From positions 28,454 to 92,453 of the forward strand of contig NZ_JBGTYY010000006.1 of NCBI RefSeq assembly GCF_041807705.1: 64,000 nucleotides of DNA, written 5' to 3'. The DNA comes from Mannheimia sp041807705 (lineage in GTDB: Bacteria; Pseudomonadota; Gammaproteobacteria; Enterobacterales; Pasteurellaceae). Shown here in pieces: positions 8,123 through 17,467 of the stretch. The first letter of the stretch is position 1. The number at the start of each line of letters is the position of its first letter. Position numbers and translations under genes: made by a program. The notes beneath the pieces are model-generated. The model had not been told where the DNA came from and made no database searches. It was given only the letters and a program-made list of their open reading frames with translations.

Positions 8123-9568
8123 ATGTCAAACACCCAATTTTCTTTACTGGATTTTAGAGCTTATATCAACGGCGAATTTATAGAAGGCAAGAAAACCTTT
8201 GAGGTTACGAATCCAACTACTGGCGAGGTAATCGGCAAGGTTGCAGATTTAGAGGCAGAAGACGCTCGTTTAGCGATTGAAAAAGCGGTTATCGCACAGA
8301 AAAAATGGCAGACATTGTTACCGAAAGAGAGAGCAACAATTTTACGCAAATGGTTTGATCTCATTAATCAAAACAAAGAGGAACTGGCTCAAATTTTGAG
8401 TTTAGAGCAAGGTAAACCCATTACTGAAAGCTGTACTGAAATTACCTACGGAGCAAGTTTTATTGAATTTTATGCGGAAGAGTGCAAACGGATTTATGGG
8501 GATGTGTTGCCACAAGATAAACCTGATCATCGTTTAATGGTTATCAAGCAGCCGATTGGCGTGGTCGCAGCAATTACTCCGTGGAACTTCCCAAATGCGA
8601 TGATTACTCGCAAAGCAGCTCCTGCCTTAGCTGCCGGTTGTGCCATTGTGTTCAAACCTGCGGTAGAAACGCCACTTTCTGCTATCGCGTTAGCTAAATT
8701 AGCCGAGCAGGCGGGCATTCCAGCAGGTGTGTTTAACATTGTTACTGCGGAGCAATCAGAAGATATTGGCAAGGAATTAACCACTAATCCAAGTGTAAGA
8801 AAAGTAACCTTCACGGGTTCGACTCGTGTTGGTAAGATTTTGATGGGACAATCAGCAAGCACGGTTAAAAAATTAGCCTTAGAACTAGGCGGCAATGCTC
8901 CAGCAATCGTGTTTGATGATGCAGATTTAGACAAAGCGGTTGAAGGCGTGTTTGCCTCAAAATTCCGCAATGCAGGGCAGACCTGTGTTTGTGCTAACCG
9001 TATTTATGTACAAGCGGGCATTTATGAGCAATTTATTGCAAAATTCAAACAAAAAGTTGAACAGATTAAACTCGGAGCACCAACAGAACCAGATGTTACA
9101 ATGGGGGCGTTAATCAGCCTGAAAGCGGTAGAAAAAGTGGAAGACCACATCAAAAATGCTCTTTCTTTGGGAGCAGAATTGGTGTTAGGTGGTAAACGCC
9201 ACGAACTCGGTGGCACATTCTTCCAACCCACTATTTTAAAAAATGTTACCCAAGAGATGAAAGTCGCCCGTGAGGAAACCTTTGCACCACTTGCTCCAAT
9301 TTTCAAATTTGAAACAGAAGAGGAAGTTATCCAATGGGCAAATGACACCGAGTTTGGCTTAGCTTCTTATCTCTTTAGTGAAAATCTTTCACGCATTTGG
9401 CGAGTATCTGAGCAGTTGGAATACGGCATTGTTGGTATAAATGAAGGGCTGATCAGCAACGAATTCGCCCCATTCGGCGGTGTGAAAGAGTCTGGCATCG
9501 GGCGAGAAGGCTCAAAATATGGCTTAGATGAGTTTTTAGAGATGAAATATCTTTGTATGAAGATTTAG
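8123..9568 (+). CDS. gabD: NAD(P)-dependent succinate-semialdehyde dehydrogenase-like protein
   Basis: This 481-residue aldehyde dehydrogenase resembles GabD, which oxidises succinate semialdehyde to succinate. Visible features are TPWNFPNAMITRK (cofactor binding), FTGSTRVGK, the general-base motif LELGGNAP, the catalytic Cys288 in AGQTCVCANR, and the C-terminal EFAPFGGVKESGIGREGSKYGL. The start is ATG 8123 with AGGAG at 8113-8117. The upstream in-frame GTG at 8117 overlaps that site. No gabT or gabP lies beside it, so its aldehyde may be another one, for example from sugar-acid breakdown. It stands alone between its own terminator and that of the permease. Confidence 0.85.
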   Translation: MSNTQFSLLDFRAYINGEFIEGKKTFEVTNPTTGEVIGKVADLEAEDARLAIEKAVIAQKKWQTLLPKERATILRKWFDLINQNKEELAQILSLEQGKPITESCTEITYGASFIEFYAEECKRIYGDVLPQDKPDHRLMVIKQPIGVVAAITPWNFPNAMITRKAAPALAAGCAIVFKPAVETPLSAIALAKLAEQAGIPAGVFNIVTAEQSEDIGKELTTNPSVRKVTFTGSTRVGKILMGQSASTVKKLALELGGNAPAIVFDDADLDKAVEGVFASKFRNAGQTCVCANRIYVQAGIYEQFIAKFKQKVEQIKLGAPTEPDVTMGALISLKAVEKVEDHIKNALSLGAELVLGGKRHELGGTFFQPTILKNVTQEMKVAREETFAPLAPIFKFETEEEVIQWANDTEFGLASYLFSENLSRIWRVSEQLEYGIVGINEGLISNEFAPFGGVKESGIGREGSKYGLDEFLEMKYLCMKI

Positions 9569-9572
9569 TAGA

Positions 9573-9597
9573 AAGGGACGCAATGCGTCCCTTTTTT
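9573..9597. terminator. Terminator between gabD-like gene and iolB
   Basis: AAGGGACGC / GCGTCCCTT hairpin (9573-9593) is followed by a T run on the plus strand and lies right after the dehydrogenase stop. A single uptake signal (reverse orientation, near 9618) follows before the convergent iolB. Confidence 0.85.
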
Positions 9598-9628
9598 GTA
9601 ATATTTCTCAGAAATATGACCGCTTGTG

Positions 9629-10447
9629 TTATTCAAATTTTGTTTTATAGGCTTCACTATTTACCCATAAATGATCTTGCTCCCAAGTGAATTTCCACTT
9701 GCGAACAGGGCCTGCCATTACATTCAGATAATAGTTGTTATAACCGGCAATAGTGGCAACGGGGTGGTAGCCTTTTGGTACTTTTACCACGTTCTTATCA
9801 TAAACTGCCATACATTCGTCTAGGGTGCGATCATCGGTATAAACTCGCTGTAAAGCAAAACCTTGTGGTGGATCGAAGCGGTGGTAATAAGTCTCTTCTA
9901 AATAGGTTTCTTGTTCGGAATTTTTGTCATCGTGTTTATGGCTTGGGTAAGAGCTGGTATTGCCTTCATCAGTAAATACTTCTACAACTAATAAGCTATC
10001 TGCAGGTTCAGTTTCTGGCAGAATATTATGCACTAAGCGTTGATTGTTACCGAAGCCTCGTTTTTCAACCCCGACATCTTCTGGGCTAATCAGTCGTACA
10101 GGATAATTCCCCTGACTTGGTGCTTTGCAAACCGCAAGTTCTAATTGACTGCTTGTTTCCACTTTCACTTGCTTGTGTGGCGGAATATAGACGGAATAAG
10201 GTGGGATTTTTTCAAATGGGCTGGCTCGGTTGCCGATATTTTCAAAACGATATTCATCAACAAACACCGATCCTTTGCCTGCAACGAAAACAAGACAAAG
10301 TTCATCTTCGCCACTCTCTAAGGTAATAGATTGATTGTCTAACTGATAAGCAGCAAAGCCAACATATTCCCAATTAGCATTTTGCGAGGTAATGTCTTGA
10401 ATTAAACCGTTTGGCTGAGTCTGTGGTTTAGAAAGTAAGAAGCTCAT
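9629..10447 (-). CDS. iolB: 5-deoxy-glucuronate isomerase
   Basis: IolB converts 5-deoxy-D-glucuronate to 2-deoxy-5-keto-D-gluconate in myo-inositol breakdown. The 272-residue protein is a bicupin. The metal-binding region SYPSHKHDDKNS and the downstream EETYYHRFDPPQGFALQRVYTDDR are diagnostic of the KduI/IolB family, and VPKGYHPVATIAGYNNYYLNVMAG is the usual C-terminal motif. Length is normal. It is divergent from iolA across a 216-nt region containing a CRP-like site and an inferred IolR operator. Confidence 0.96.
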   Translation of the reverse strand: MSFLLSKPQTQPNGLIQDITSQNANWEYVGFAAYQLDNQSITLESGEDELCLVFVAGKGSVFVDEYRFENIGNRASPFEKIPPYSVYIPPHKQVKVETSSQLELAVCKAPSQGNYPVRLISPEDVGVEKRGFGNNQRLVHNILPETEPADSLLVVEVFTDEGNTSSYPSHKHDDKNSEQETYLEETYYHRFDPPQGFALQRVYTDDRTLDECMAVYDKNVVKVPKGYHPVATIAGYNNYYLNVMAGPVRKWKFTWEQDHLWVNSEAYKTKFE

Positions 10448-10530
10448 AATATCTCCTGTATAAATTCATAATAATGACAACCTTACTATAACGCAGATCA
10501 TTTCTTTTGGGGATAAGCAATCTTCAAAGT

Positions 10531-10546
10531 TGTTATCAAGATCACA
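10531..10546. promoter_or_regulatory. CRP-like site between iolB and iolA
   Basis: TGTTA-TCAAGA-TCACA differs from TGTGA-N6-TCACA at one position. It sits 5 nt from the inferred IolR operator and could serve both divergent genes. Confidence 0.6.
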
Positions 10547-10551
10547 AAAAT

Positions 10552-10565
10552 GAAATAAATTTTTC
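10552..10565. promoter_or_regulatory. Inferred IolR (RpiR-family) operator, iolB/iolA
   Basis: GAAA-TAAATT-TTTC. Its reverse complement, GAAAAATTTATTTC, is identical to the sites at 12405-12418 and 26762-26775. The form resembles the GGAA-N6-TTCC motif reported for rhizobial IolR. The assignment to IolR is inference. Confidence 0.6.
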
Positions 10566-10663
10566 ATTCTTGTTCTATTTGTATTGATATTTTCTATTTT
10601 TAAGAGTAGTTTATGGAGTGTCTTTTGTCTATCCTCAATTCATAATTTGATAAGGAGTTTTCG

Positions 10664-12175
10664 ATGAGCCAATTTGTGCAAAACTTTATTAATGGCGTAG
10701 CGGTTGAAAGCCAAAGCCAACGCTTTACCTCCGTATTTAACCCGGCAACCGGCGAAGAAACTAAAAAAGTGAAGTTAAGTACTGCTACTGAAGTAGATTC
10801 AGCGATTGTTGCAGCTGATACTGCATTTAAAAGCTGGTCGCAGCAATCTCCACTTCGTCGTGCTAGAATTTTATTTAAATTCAAAGAGTTACTAGAAGCA
10901 AACTTTGATGAGTTAGCTCGTCTTATTAGCTCTGAACACGGTAAAGTTTATTCAGATGCAATTGGAGAATTAACGCGTGGTTTAGAAGTGGTTGAGTTTG
11001 CAACGGGTATTCCACATTTACAAAAAGGCGAATTTTCTGCCAATGCAGGACGTGGTATTGATATCCACTCTATCCAACAGCCACTAGGGGTTGTAGCAGG
11101 CATTACACCTTTTAACTTCCCTGCAATGGTGCCGATGTGGATGTTCCCTGTTGCACTGGCTTGTGGTAATACCTTTGTGTTAAAACCTTCTGAAAAAGAT
11201 CCGAGTGTCTCAATTCGTTTAGCCGAATTATTAAAAGAAGCAGGCTTGCCTGATGGCGTATTCAATGTAGTGCAAGGTGATAAAGAAGCGGTTGATATTC
11301 TTTTAACCGACCCACGTATTCAAGCAGTAAGTTTTGTAGGCTCAACAGCGATTGCTCAATATATTTATGAAAAAGGCTCTGCAAATGGTAAACGAGTTCA
11401 AGCCTTAGGTGGTGCGAAAAACCACGCATTAATTATGCCAGATGCTGATGTTCAAAACACAGTAAATGCACTGCTTGGTGCTGCATTTGGTGCAGCAGGT
11501 GAGCGTTGTATGGCGTTATCTGTTGCAGTGGTGGTTGGTGATGAACTGGCAGATAAAATCGTAGAAGAGTTAATTCCAAAAGTGAAAGCACTGAAAATCG
11601 GTACAGGTTTATTGCCGGAAGGCGAAACAGAAAACGATATGGGGCCGGTCATTTCCAAAGAGCATAAAGCGAAAATTGAAAGCTATATTGACCAAGGTGT
11701 TGCACAAGGTGCGAAACTCTGTGTGGACGGTCGTGGTTATAAAGTGGCTGGACACGAGAATGGCTATTTTGTTGGTGGAACGCTATTTGATAATGTCACC
11801 CCTGAAATGACGATCTGGCAAGATGAGATCTTTGGGCCGGTACTGTCGGTAGTGCGTGTAAAAGATTATGCAGAAGGCATTGATTTGATTAACAGCCATC
11901 AATACGGTAATGGTAGTGCGATCTTCACGGCAGATGGCGACTCTGCTCGTCAATTTACCCAAGATGTTCAGGTTGGTATGGTGGGGGTGAATATTCCTAT
12001 TCCAGTGCCGATGGCATTCCACTGCTTTGGTGGTTGGAAAGCCTCTATCTTCGGGCCATTAAATGTCTATGGTACAGATGGTGTGCGTTTCTATACTCGT
12101 ATGAAAACCATTACAACTCGTTGGCCAGACAGCTCTGTGCGTAGCCAAGCGGCATTTAACTTCCCAACGTTATAA
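10664..12175 (+). CDS. iolA: (Methyl)malonate-semialdehyde dehydrogenase, CoA-acylating
   Basis: IolA carries out the last inositol step, turning malonate semialdehyde into acetyl-CoA with release of CO2. The 503-residue protein has the MmsA/IolA traits: SVFNPATGEE, TPFNFPAMVPMWMFPVALACGN, FVGSTAIAQYIY, QALGGAKNHALIMPDAD (Gly-Ala-Lys-Asn replaces the Glu motif of hydrolytic aldehyde dehydrogenases, as expected for the CoA-dependent class) and catalytic Cys282 in GERCMALSVAV. AAGGAG at 10651-10656 precedes ATG 10664. It is a single-gene unit ending in a clear terminator. Confidence 0.96.
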   Translation: MSQFVQNFINGVAVESQSQRFTSVFNPATGEETKKVKLSTATEVDSAIVAADTAFKSWSQQSPLRRARILFKFKELLEANFDELARLISSEHGKVYSDAIGELTRGLEVVEFATGIPHLQKGEFSANAGRGIDIHSIQQPLGVVAGITPFNFPAMVPMWMFPVALACGNTFVLKPSEKDPSVSIRLAELLKEAGLPDGVFNVVQGDKEAVDILLTDPRIQAVSFVGSTAIAQYIYEKGSANGKRVQALGGAKNHALIMPDADVQNTVNALLGAAFGAAGERCMALSVAVVVGDELADKIVEELIPKVKALKIGTGLLPEGETENDMGPVISKEHKAKIESYIDQGVAQGAKLCVDGRGYKVAGHENGYFVGGTLFDNVTPEMTIWQDEIFGPVLSVVRVKDYAEGIDLINSHQYGNGSAIFTADGDSARQFTQDVQVGMVGVNIPIPVPMAFHCFGGWKASIFGPLNVYGTDGVRFYTRMKTITTRWPDSSVRSQAAFNFPTL

Positions 12176-12202
12176 TTATAATTCTTCCTTTTTTGAGTGT
12201 TT

Positions 12203-12229
12203 AGCGGTGAGTAATCACCGCTTTTTTTA
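12203..12229 (+). terminator. iolA terminator
   Basis: AGCGGTGA-gtaa-TCACCGCT (12203-12222) is followed by seven T. The 290 nt from here to the next gene contain regulatory sites but no convincing gene. Confidence 0.92.
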
Positions 12230-12335
12230 TAATTGCAGTGGTACTGTTTTTTTAGATGTTGATTTCAGCAACGATTGCAAAAAATTCTCGAATTCTGACC
12301 GCTTGTTTTTATTCTTATTATTTTTCTCTTAAAAA

Positions 12336-12351
12336 TGTGATCTGCGTAACA
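12336..12351. promoter_or_regulatory. CRP-like site upstream of the inositol transporter
   Basis: TGTGA-TCTGCG-TAACA has one mismatch to the consensus and lies 168 nt before the binding-protein start. Confidence 0.6.
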
Positions 12352-12404
12352 AATTTGAAACAAAGTATTTGGAGTGAAATTTTTAGAGTGCTATATTTCT
12401 TTTT

Positions 12405-12418
12405 GAAAAATTTATTTC
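12405..12418. promoter_or_regulatory. Inferred IolR operator upstream of the inositol transporter
   Basis: GAAA-AATTTA-TTTC is identical to the site in front of iolD (26762-26775) and is the reverse complement of the iolB/iolA site. Confidence 0.6.
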
Positions 12419-12518
12419 ATTTAATTTTATTTTTGAAATAAGACTTCATTTTTTCTTCGAAGTTTGAAGTAAGGCTGGCAGTAATGCTGTTAATTCCAAT
12501 CTCACAAGAGGATTTTGT

Positions 12519-13457
12519 ATGAAAATGCGTATTAAATTTGCGTTAAGTGCTTTAACACTGGGCTTAGCAATGAATAGCTTTGCAAAAGATGAACTTGTTG
12601 TATTTAGTTTACCAAACCTATCTAGCCCGTTTGAAGTTCAGCTACAAAAAGTAGCAGTAGAAACCAGTAAGAAGTTAGAGATTAAATTGCAAGTATTAGA
12701 TGGGCAAAGTTCATCAACCAAGCAGGCTTCTGATTTAGAAAATGCGATTACGCGTGGAGCGAAAGGTATCATTATTTCCCCAAATGATGTGAATGCGATT
12801 TCAGGAGCGGTGGAAGAAATTATTCAAGAGAAAATTCCTGCTGCAACATTAGACCGCAAAGTTGAAAGTAGTAAACCAGTTCCACACTTTGGTGCAAATA
12901 ACTACACTGGCGGTCAAGAAGTGGCAAAAGCAGTGAAAGCGAAATATCCAGAGGGTGCAAGAATTATTTTATTAACTGGTCAGCCGGGTTCAACGTCGAA
13001 TATTGAGCGTACTAAAGGTATTCGTGATGAATTAGCTGCCGGTGGCGATAAATATAAAATTGTGGTTGATCAAACCGGTAACTGGCTACGTTCTGAGGGC
13101 TTACGCATTATTGAAAGTGTGTTACCAACCTTAAAAGAGAAACCGGAAGTAATTATTTCCGCCAATGACGATATGGCACTTGGTGCGATTGAAGCATTGC
13201 GTAGTCAAGGTTTAAAAGCAGGTGATATTTTAGTGACCGGCTTTGACTCAACCCCTGAAGCACTTGCTCGTGTGAAAGACGGCTGGTTGTATCTCACTGC
13301 TGACCAACGCCCAAGTTTTGCGGTAAGCACCGCATTAGAGCAAGTGGTTGGCAATATCCGTGAGAGCAAAGAAGTGAGCGGTGCGGACTATCCGCCAAAA
13401 ATTATCCTGAAAGATAATCTGCAAGAAGCAGAACGTTTTGCAGAAATCAGTGAATAA
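12519..13457 (+). CDS. ibpA: Periplasmic inositol-type sugar-binding protein
   Basis: This is the substrate-binding component of an ABC importer in the ribose/inositol group. Residues 1-22 are a signal peptide (KMRIKF, hydrophobic core, cleavage likely after NSFA). The mature part is a two-lobed binding protein with VVFSLPNLSSPFEVQLQ, a lid segment PNDVNAISGAV, AATLDRKVE, and SANDDMALGAIEALRSQG. Its place inside the iol locus and behind an inferred IolR operator points to myo-inositol. A hairpin with T run directly behind it should make this component more abundant than the membrane subunits. Ribose or another cyclic polyol remains possible. Confidence 0.85.
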   Translation: MKMRIKFALSALTLGLAMNSFAKDELVVFSLPNLSSPFEVQLQKVAVETSKKLEIKLQVLDGQSSSTKQASDLENAITRGAKGIIISPNDVNAISGAVEEIIQEKIPAATLDRKVESSKPVPHFGANNYTGGQEVAKAVKAKYPEGARIILLTGQPGSTSNIERTKGIRDELAAGGDKYKIVVDQTGNWLRSEGLRIIESVLPTLKEKPEVIISANDDMALGAIEALRSQGLKAGDILVTGFDSTPEALARVKDGWLYLTADQRPSFAVSTALEQVVGNIRESKEVSGADYPPKIILKDNLQEAERFAEISE

Positions 13458-13464
13458 TTTATCT

Positions 13465-13497
13465 GCCTTCCGGCTGAGGCCGGAGGGCGTTTTTTTA
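13465..13497 (+). terminator. Partial terminator between binding protein and ATPase genes
   Basis: GCCTTCCGGC-tgag-GCCGGAGGGC with a single G-T pair is followed by a T run ending 10 nt before the next start codon. It probably lets only some transcripts reach the ATPase and permease genes. Confidence 0.75.
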
Positions 13498-13507
13498 CGG
13501 AGGTTGT

Positions 13508-15052
13508 ATGTCTACTCCCTTACTTGAAGTGAAAGATCTGACAAAAAGTTTCTCTGGTGTAATGGCACTCAATGGCGTGAAACTGACTGTGGGAAAAGGC
13601 GAGGTTCACGCACTGTTGGGTGAAAACGGTGCAGGAAAATCGACCTTATTAAAGGCACTTTCAGGCGCTCAGCCACAAACAAGTGGCGAAATTATCTTTA
13701 ACGGTGAAACCTTAAGTTTGAGCGATTCACCGTTTGATCGCCAACTCAAAGGCATCGTAACGATTTATCAAGAATTTAACTTACTACCGAATATGACGGT
13801 TGCTGAAAATTTCTTTTTGGGCAGAGAACCGGTGAAAGGTTTATTCGTTAATGAAAAAGCCGTTAATGATGAAGCACAGATGGTGCTAGATAATCTAGGC
13901 TTAAATATCAAACCAGATACCCAAGTCTCCTGTTTAAGTGTTGCTCAACAACAGATGGTTGAGATTGCCAGAGCGATGACCTTAAACGCGAAATTGATCA
14001 TTATGGACGAGCCGTCTGCGGCATTAAGTGATAAAGAGGTTGAGAAACTTCATCAAATTGTAAGAGATCTTAAAAGTCGTGGTGTGAGTGTTATCTATGT
14101 TACCCATCGCTTAAATGAAGTGTTTGCCTTATGCGATCGCTTTACCGTTTTCCAAGATGGTCGTTATTCCGGCGAAAGCGAGGTAAAAAATGTTACGGTT
14201 GATGGCATCATTCGAATGATGGTAGGTCGTGAAGTTGCCTTTACACGTCGTCCACCTGAGGAAACCCATCATACTCATCGTCCTGTGCGTTTAGCAGTAA
14301 AAAATTTACATCGTGAAAAACCGGCACTTGATCCTCACGGCATTGCATTACACGGTGTGTCTTTCAACATTCACGAAGGCGAAGTGTTAGGTATTGCAGG
14401 CTTAGTCGGTGCTGGTCGAACTGAAATTGCTCGCTGTTTATTTGGAGTGGAAAACTATACTGCTGATGAAATCAGCCTAGATGGCAAACCTTATGCAGCA
14501 ACTTCCCCATTAGATGCTTTAGAAAAAGGGGTGGCATTAGTGCCAGAAGATCGTAAAAAAGAAGGTCTGGTGTTAGGCTTACCGATTAAAACTAATATGA
14601 CATTGCCGATTTTGAGTAAATTGCTTAAAGGCAATCTGTTTGTCGATAATCAAAAAGAAGATGCTTTAATTGAAACTTATCGCCAAGCACTGCGAATTAA
14701 AATGGCAAGTAGCGAGTTAGAAGCTCGTAAATTGTCAGGTGGTAATCAGCAGAAAGTGATTTTGGCACGCTGTATGGCGTTAAATCCAAAGGTGCTAATC
14801 GTTGATGAACCGACACGAGGTATTGATGTGGGGGCGAAATCGGAAGTTCACCAAGTGTTGTTTGATATGGCAAAACAAGGTGTAGCAGTATTGGTTATTT
14901 CCTCCGACTTGCCTGAAATTATGGCAATTTCAGACCGTATTATTACGTTATCTGAGGGAAGGGTAACAGGTGAAATTCACGGCGATGATGCGACCGAAGA
15001 AAAATTAATGTCAATGATGGCTGTTGGTGTTCAACGTGGGCACGCAGCGTAA
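13508..15052 (+). CDS. iatA: Inositol-type ABC transporter, duplicated ATPase
   Basis: This 514-residue protein has two nucleotide-binding domains in tandem, of the RbsA/XylG/IatA type. The first domain has Walker A GENGAGKST (about residue 38), LSVAQQQMVEIARAM and Walker B LIIMDEPSAAL. The second has a degenerate Walker A region (GLVGAGRTE), LSGGNQQKVIL and VLIVDEPTRGIDVG. It energises import of the ligand brought by the upstream binding protein. AGGTTG-type ribosome binding sequence precedes ATG 13508, and the permease follows after 11 nt. Confidence 0.9.
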   Translation: MSTPLLEVKDLTKSFSGVMALNGVKLTVGKGEVHALLGENGAGKSTLLKALSGAQPQTSGEIIFNGETLSLSDSPFDRQLKGIVTIYQEFNLLPNMTVAENFFLGREPVKGLFVNEKAVNDEAQMVLDNLGLNIKPDTQVSCLSVAQQQMVEIARAMTLNAKLIIMDEPSAALSDKEVEKLHQIVRDLKSRGVSVIYVTHRLNEVFALCDRFTVFQDGRYSGESEVKNVTVDGIIRMMVGREVAFTRRPPEETHHTHRPVRLAVKNLHREKPALDPHGIALHGVSFNIHEGEVLGIAGLVGAGRTEIARCLFGVENYTADEISLDGKPYAATSPLDALEKGVALVPEDRKKEGLVLGLPIKTNMTLPILSKLLKGNLFVDNQKEDALIETYRQALRIKMASSELEARKLSGGNQQKVILARCMALNPKVLIVDEPTRGIDVGAKSEVHQVLFDMAKQGVAVLVISSDLPEIMAISDRIITLSEGRVTGEIHGDDATEEKLMSMMAVGVQRGHAA

Positions 15053-15063
15053 GAGAGGTTTGT

Positions 15064-16092
15064 ATGGCAACACAATTTTTAAAAAATCTGGGAATGGTCG
15101 ATGACAAAGGCAAAATCGATTTTATCGCTTTCTTTGAACGCTTTGGGGTACTGATTTTCTTAATTTTGTTAGTGATTTTCTTCACTTCACAAAACAGTGC
15201 CTTCCTATCTCAACGCAATATTTATAATGTTTTAACCGAAGTATCGATCTTCGGCATTATGGCAGTGGGTATGACCTTTGTGATTTTAACCGCAGGGATT
15301 GACCTTTCTGTCGGCTCAATTTTAGCGGTAACAGCAATGTTTGCTGCTTATGTCATCAAAGGCGATAATACAGTTACGGTTGAGCCGGGGGCTTGGGGCG
15401 GTATGAGCTGGTTACTGGGCTTAGGTATCTGCTTAGCACTTGGTACATTTATTGGCTGGTTACACGGACTAGGTGTTACCAAACTTAAATTACCTCCTTT
15501 CATTGTTACTCTTGGTGGTATGACTATTTGGCGTGGTGTTACTTTAGTATTAAATAACGGCTCACCAATTGCTGGTTTTGATGAAGGCTACCGCTGGTGG
15601 GGACGTGGTGATATTTTAGGTGTACCAGTGCCGGTAGTGATTTTTGCCGTAGTCGCCATTATCGGTTACTTCGCATTGCATAAAACCCGCTGGGGACGCT
15701 ATGTGTACTCGGTAGGCGGCAACCCGGAAGCAGCCCGTTTAGCGGGTGTTAATATTAACCGTACCTTAGTCAGTGTTTATGTGGTGATCGGAGCATTGGC
15801 GGGACTTGCCGGTTTCATTCTCTCCGCCCGTTTAGGCAGTGCCGAATCTGTTGCTGGTGTTTCTTTTGAGTTACGTGTAATTGCCTCAGTGGTTATCGGC
15901 GGAACTTCCCTAATGGGAGGATACGGACGAGTCACAGGCACCATCATCGGCTCAATTATTATGGGCGTATTGATAAACGGTTTAGTGCTGATGGACGTTT
16001 CCGCTTACTACCAACAAATCATTATGGGCTTAATCATCATCCTTGCCGTTGCCTTCGATACCTATGCGAAGAGCAGACGAGGAGCGTTATAG
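15064..16092 (+). CDS. iatP: Inositol-type ABC transporter permease
   Basis: This 342-residue inner-membrane permease is of the RbsC/XylH/IatP family. Features are a cytoplasmic N-terminus, about nine or ten hydrophobic helices, the signature ILTAGIDLSVGSILA near residue 80, LPPFIVTLGGMTIWRGV, and GGNPEAARLAGVNI. GAGAGG at 15052-15057 overlaps the ATPase stop and precedes ATG 15064. It is the last gene of the transporter operon before an uptake-signal hairpin. Confidence 0.9.
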   Translation: MATQFLKNLGMVDDKGKIDFIAFFERFGVLIFLILLVIFFTSQNSAFLSQRNIYNVLTEVSIFGIMAVGMTFVILTAGIDLSVGSILAVTAMFAAYVIKGDNTVTVEPGAWGGMSWLLGLGICLALGTFIGWLHGLGVTKLKLPPFIVTLGGMTIWRGVTLVLNNGSPIAGFDEGYRWWGRGDILGVPVPVVIFAVVAIIGYFALHKTRWGRYVYSVGGNPEAARLAGVNINRTLVSVYVVIGALAGLAGFILSARLGSAESVAGVSFELRVIASVVIGGTSLMGGYGRVTGTIIGSIIMGVLINGLVLMDVSAYYQQIIMGLIIILAVAFDTYAKSRRGAL

Positions 16093-16101
16093 ATAGCTAA
16101 C

Positions 16102-16179
16102 ACAAGCGGTCTGATTTTGTAAAAATTTTGCAAAACCAGACCGCTTGTTTATTACCCCCCTCTTTAGAAAAGAGGGGGT
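16102..16179. repeat. Uptake-signal hairpin and adjacent GC-rich hairpin
   Basis: ACAAGCGGTCTG (16102-16113) pairs with CAGACCGCTTGT (16137-16148), a plausible terminator for the transporter operon. Immediately after, CCCCCTCTT (16156-16164) pairs with AAGAGGGGG (16170-16178), a short palindromic repeat like those behind gntR. The remaining sequence up to 16333 holds no gene and no GAAA-N6-TTTC site that I could find. Confidence 0.75.
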
Positions 16180-16333
16180 GGGGGAGATTTGACAGGAGAG
16201 ATTAGCGTAGAAAATAATCCAAAAATTCAATGTATTATTCTCTTTCGCTATCCGTCACTACTGCCAAATTTCTCTTACCCTCGAGCCGTTCAAAGAAAGG
16301 ATATTACATATTCTTAAAGATTAAGGATACTTT

Positions 16334-17467
16334 ATGAAAACCATCAAAATCGGCTTAGTTGGCACCGGCTATATTGGTCGCTGCCACGCCATTGCCTACG
16401 CTCAAGCCCCTACCCTCTTTCCACTTAAAGGCAAAATCCAACTGGAATACCTTGCCGAAATCAACCAAGCATTAGCCGATCAAAAAGCCCAAGAATTTGG
16501 CTTTCAGCGTGCTACTGACGATTGGCGAAAATTGGTTGCTGATCCGAATGTCGATGTGGTTGACATTTGCACACCAAATTTTCTGCACAAAGAAATTGCC
16601 TTAGAAGCGATTAAACACGGCAAACACGTCTATTCAGAAAAACCGCTTGCACTCACCGCCCAAGATGCCAAAGAAATGGTGATTGCCGCTCAACAAGTAG
16701 GAGTTAAAACCTTGGTCGGTTTCAACTATATCAAAAATCCAACCACCCAACTGGCTCGCCAAATTATTCAAAACGGCGAAATCGGCGAGGTGGTGCATTT
16801 CTACGGCACGCATAACGAAGATTATCTCGCCAACCCTAATACCCCGATTGATTGGCACTGCTACAAAGCCAAAGCCGGGCTTGGTACGTTGGGGGATTTA
16901 GCCGCACATATTGTCAGTATCGCACACTATTTGGTTGGTTCAGACATTGAGCGTGTTATCGGCGATATGCAAACAGTGATTGAAGAACGCCCGAATCCGC
17001 ACAATCCGGCAGAAAAAATCAGAGTAGAAAACGAAGATTAGGCAAGTAGTCTTGTGCGATTTGCTAATGGGGTAATGGGCACGCTCGAAAGCTCACGCAT
17101 TGCCTGCGGGCGTAAAATGGGGCTGACCTATGTCGTAACCGGCACCAAAGGCTCGCTCAGCTACACCCAAGAACGAATGGCAGAACTCAAACTTTATCTG
17201 CACGATGATGACAAATCCCGCCAAGGATTTAAAACGATTTTAGTCGGTCCTGATCACCCCGATTATACCGCATTCTGCGTGAGTGCCGGACACGGTATCG
17301 GCTTTAACGGCCAAAAATCGGTTGAAATCCGTGATCTGATTAACGGTATCGCCGTAGACGAACCAATGTATCCCGATTTTGAAGAGGGCTATAAAATCTC
17401 CCGTGTATTGGAAGCGATAGCAAAATCGGCGGAGGAGAGAAGGTGGGTATCTATAAGAGAAATCTAG
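16334..17467 (+). pseudogene. Gfo/Idh/MocA oxidoreductase (inositol dehydrogenase-like) with an internal amber codon
   Basis: One frame runs 16334-17467 (377 codons) with TAG at 17039-17041 (codon 236) as the only interruption. The N-terminal half is an NAD-binding fold (KIGLVGTGYIGRCHA, DICTPNFLH, YSEKPLALT with the catalytic-region Lys). The C-terminal half continues the same family (LVRFANGVMGTLESSRIACG, GHGIGFNG). The residue at the stop is normally a polar one before the strand, so CAG-to-TAG is the simplest explanation. Gene context suggests a second inositol, scyllo-inositol or inosose dehydrogenase. It follows the transporter by 241 nt. The downstream fragment has a possible GTG start at 17054 but lacks the cofactor site. 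Sequencing error or suppression are alternatives. Confidence 0.85.

Noticed and set aside
12256..12441. 61-codon open frame between iolA and the inositol transporter
   Set aside because: It overlaps the CRP-like and inferred IolR sites, has low-complexity hydrophobic composition with many Phe and Leu from A/T-rich DNA, and has no ribosome binding site.
17039..17041. Amber codon as programmed pyrrolysine or readthrough site
   Set aside because: Pasteurellaceae have no known pyrrolysine system, and the family has ordinary residues there. Mutation or sequence error is simpler.
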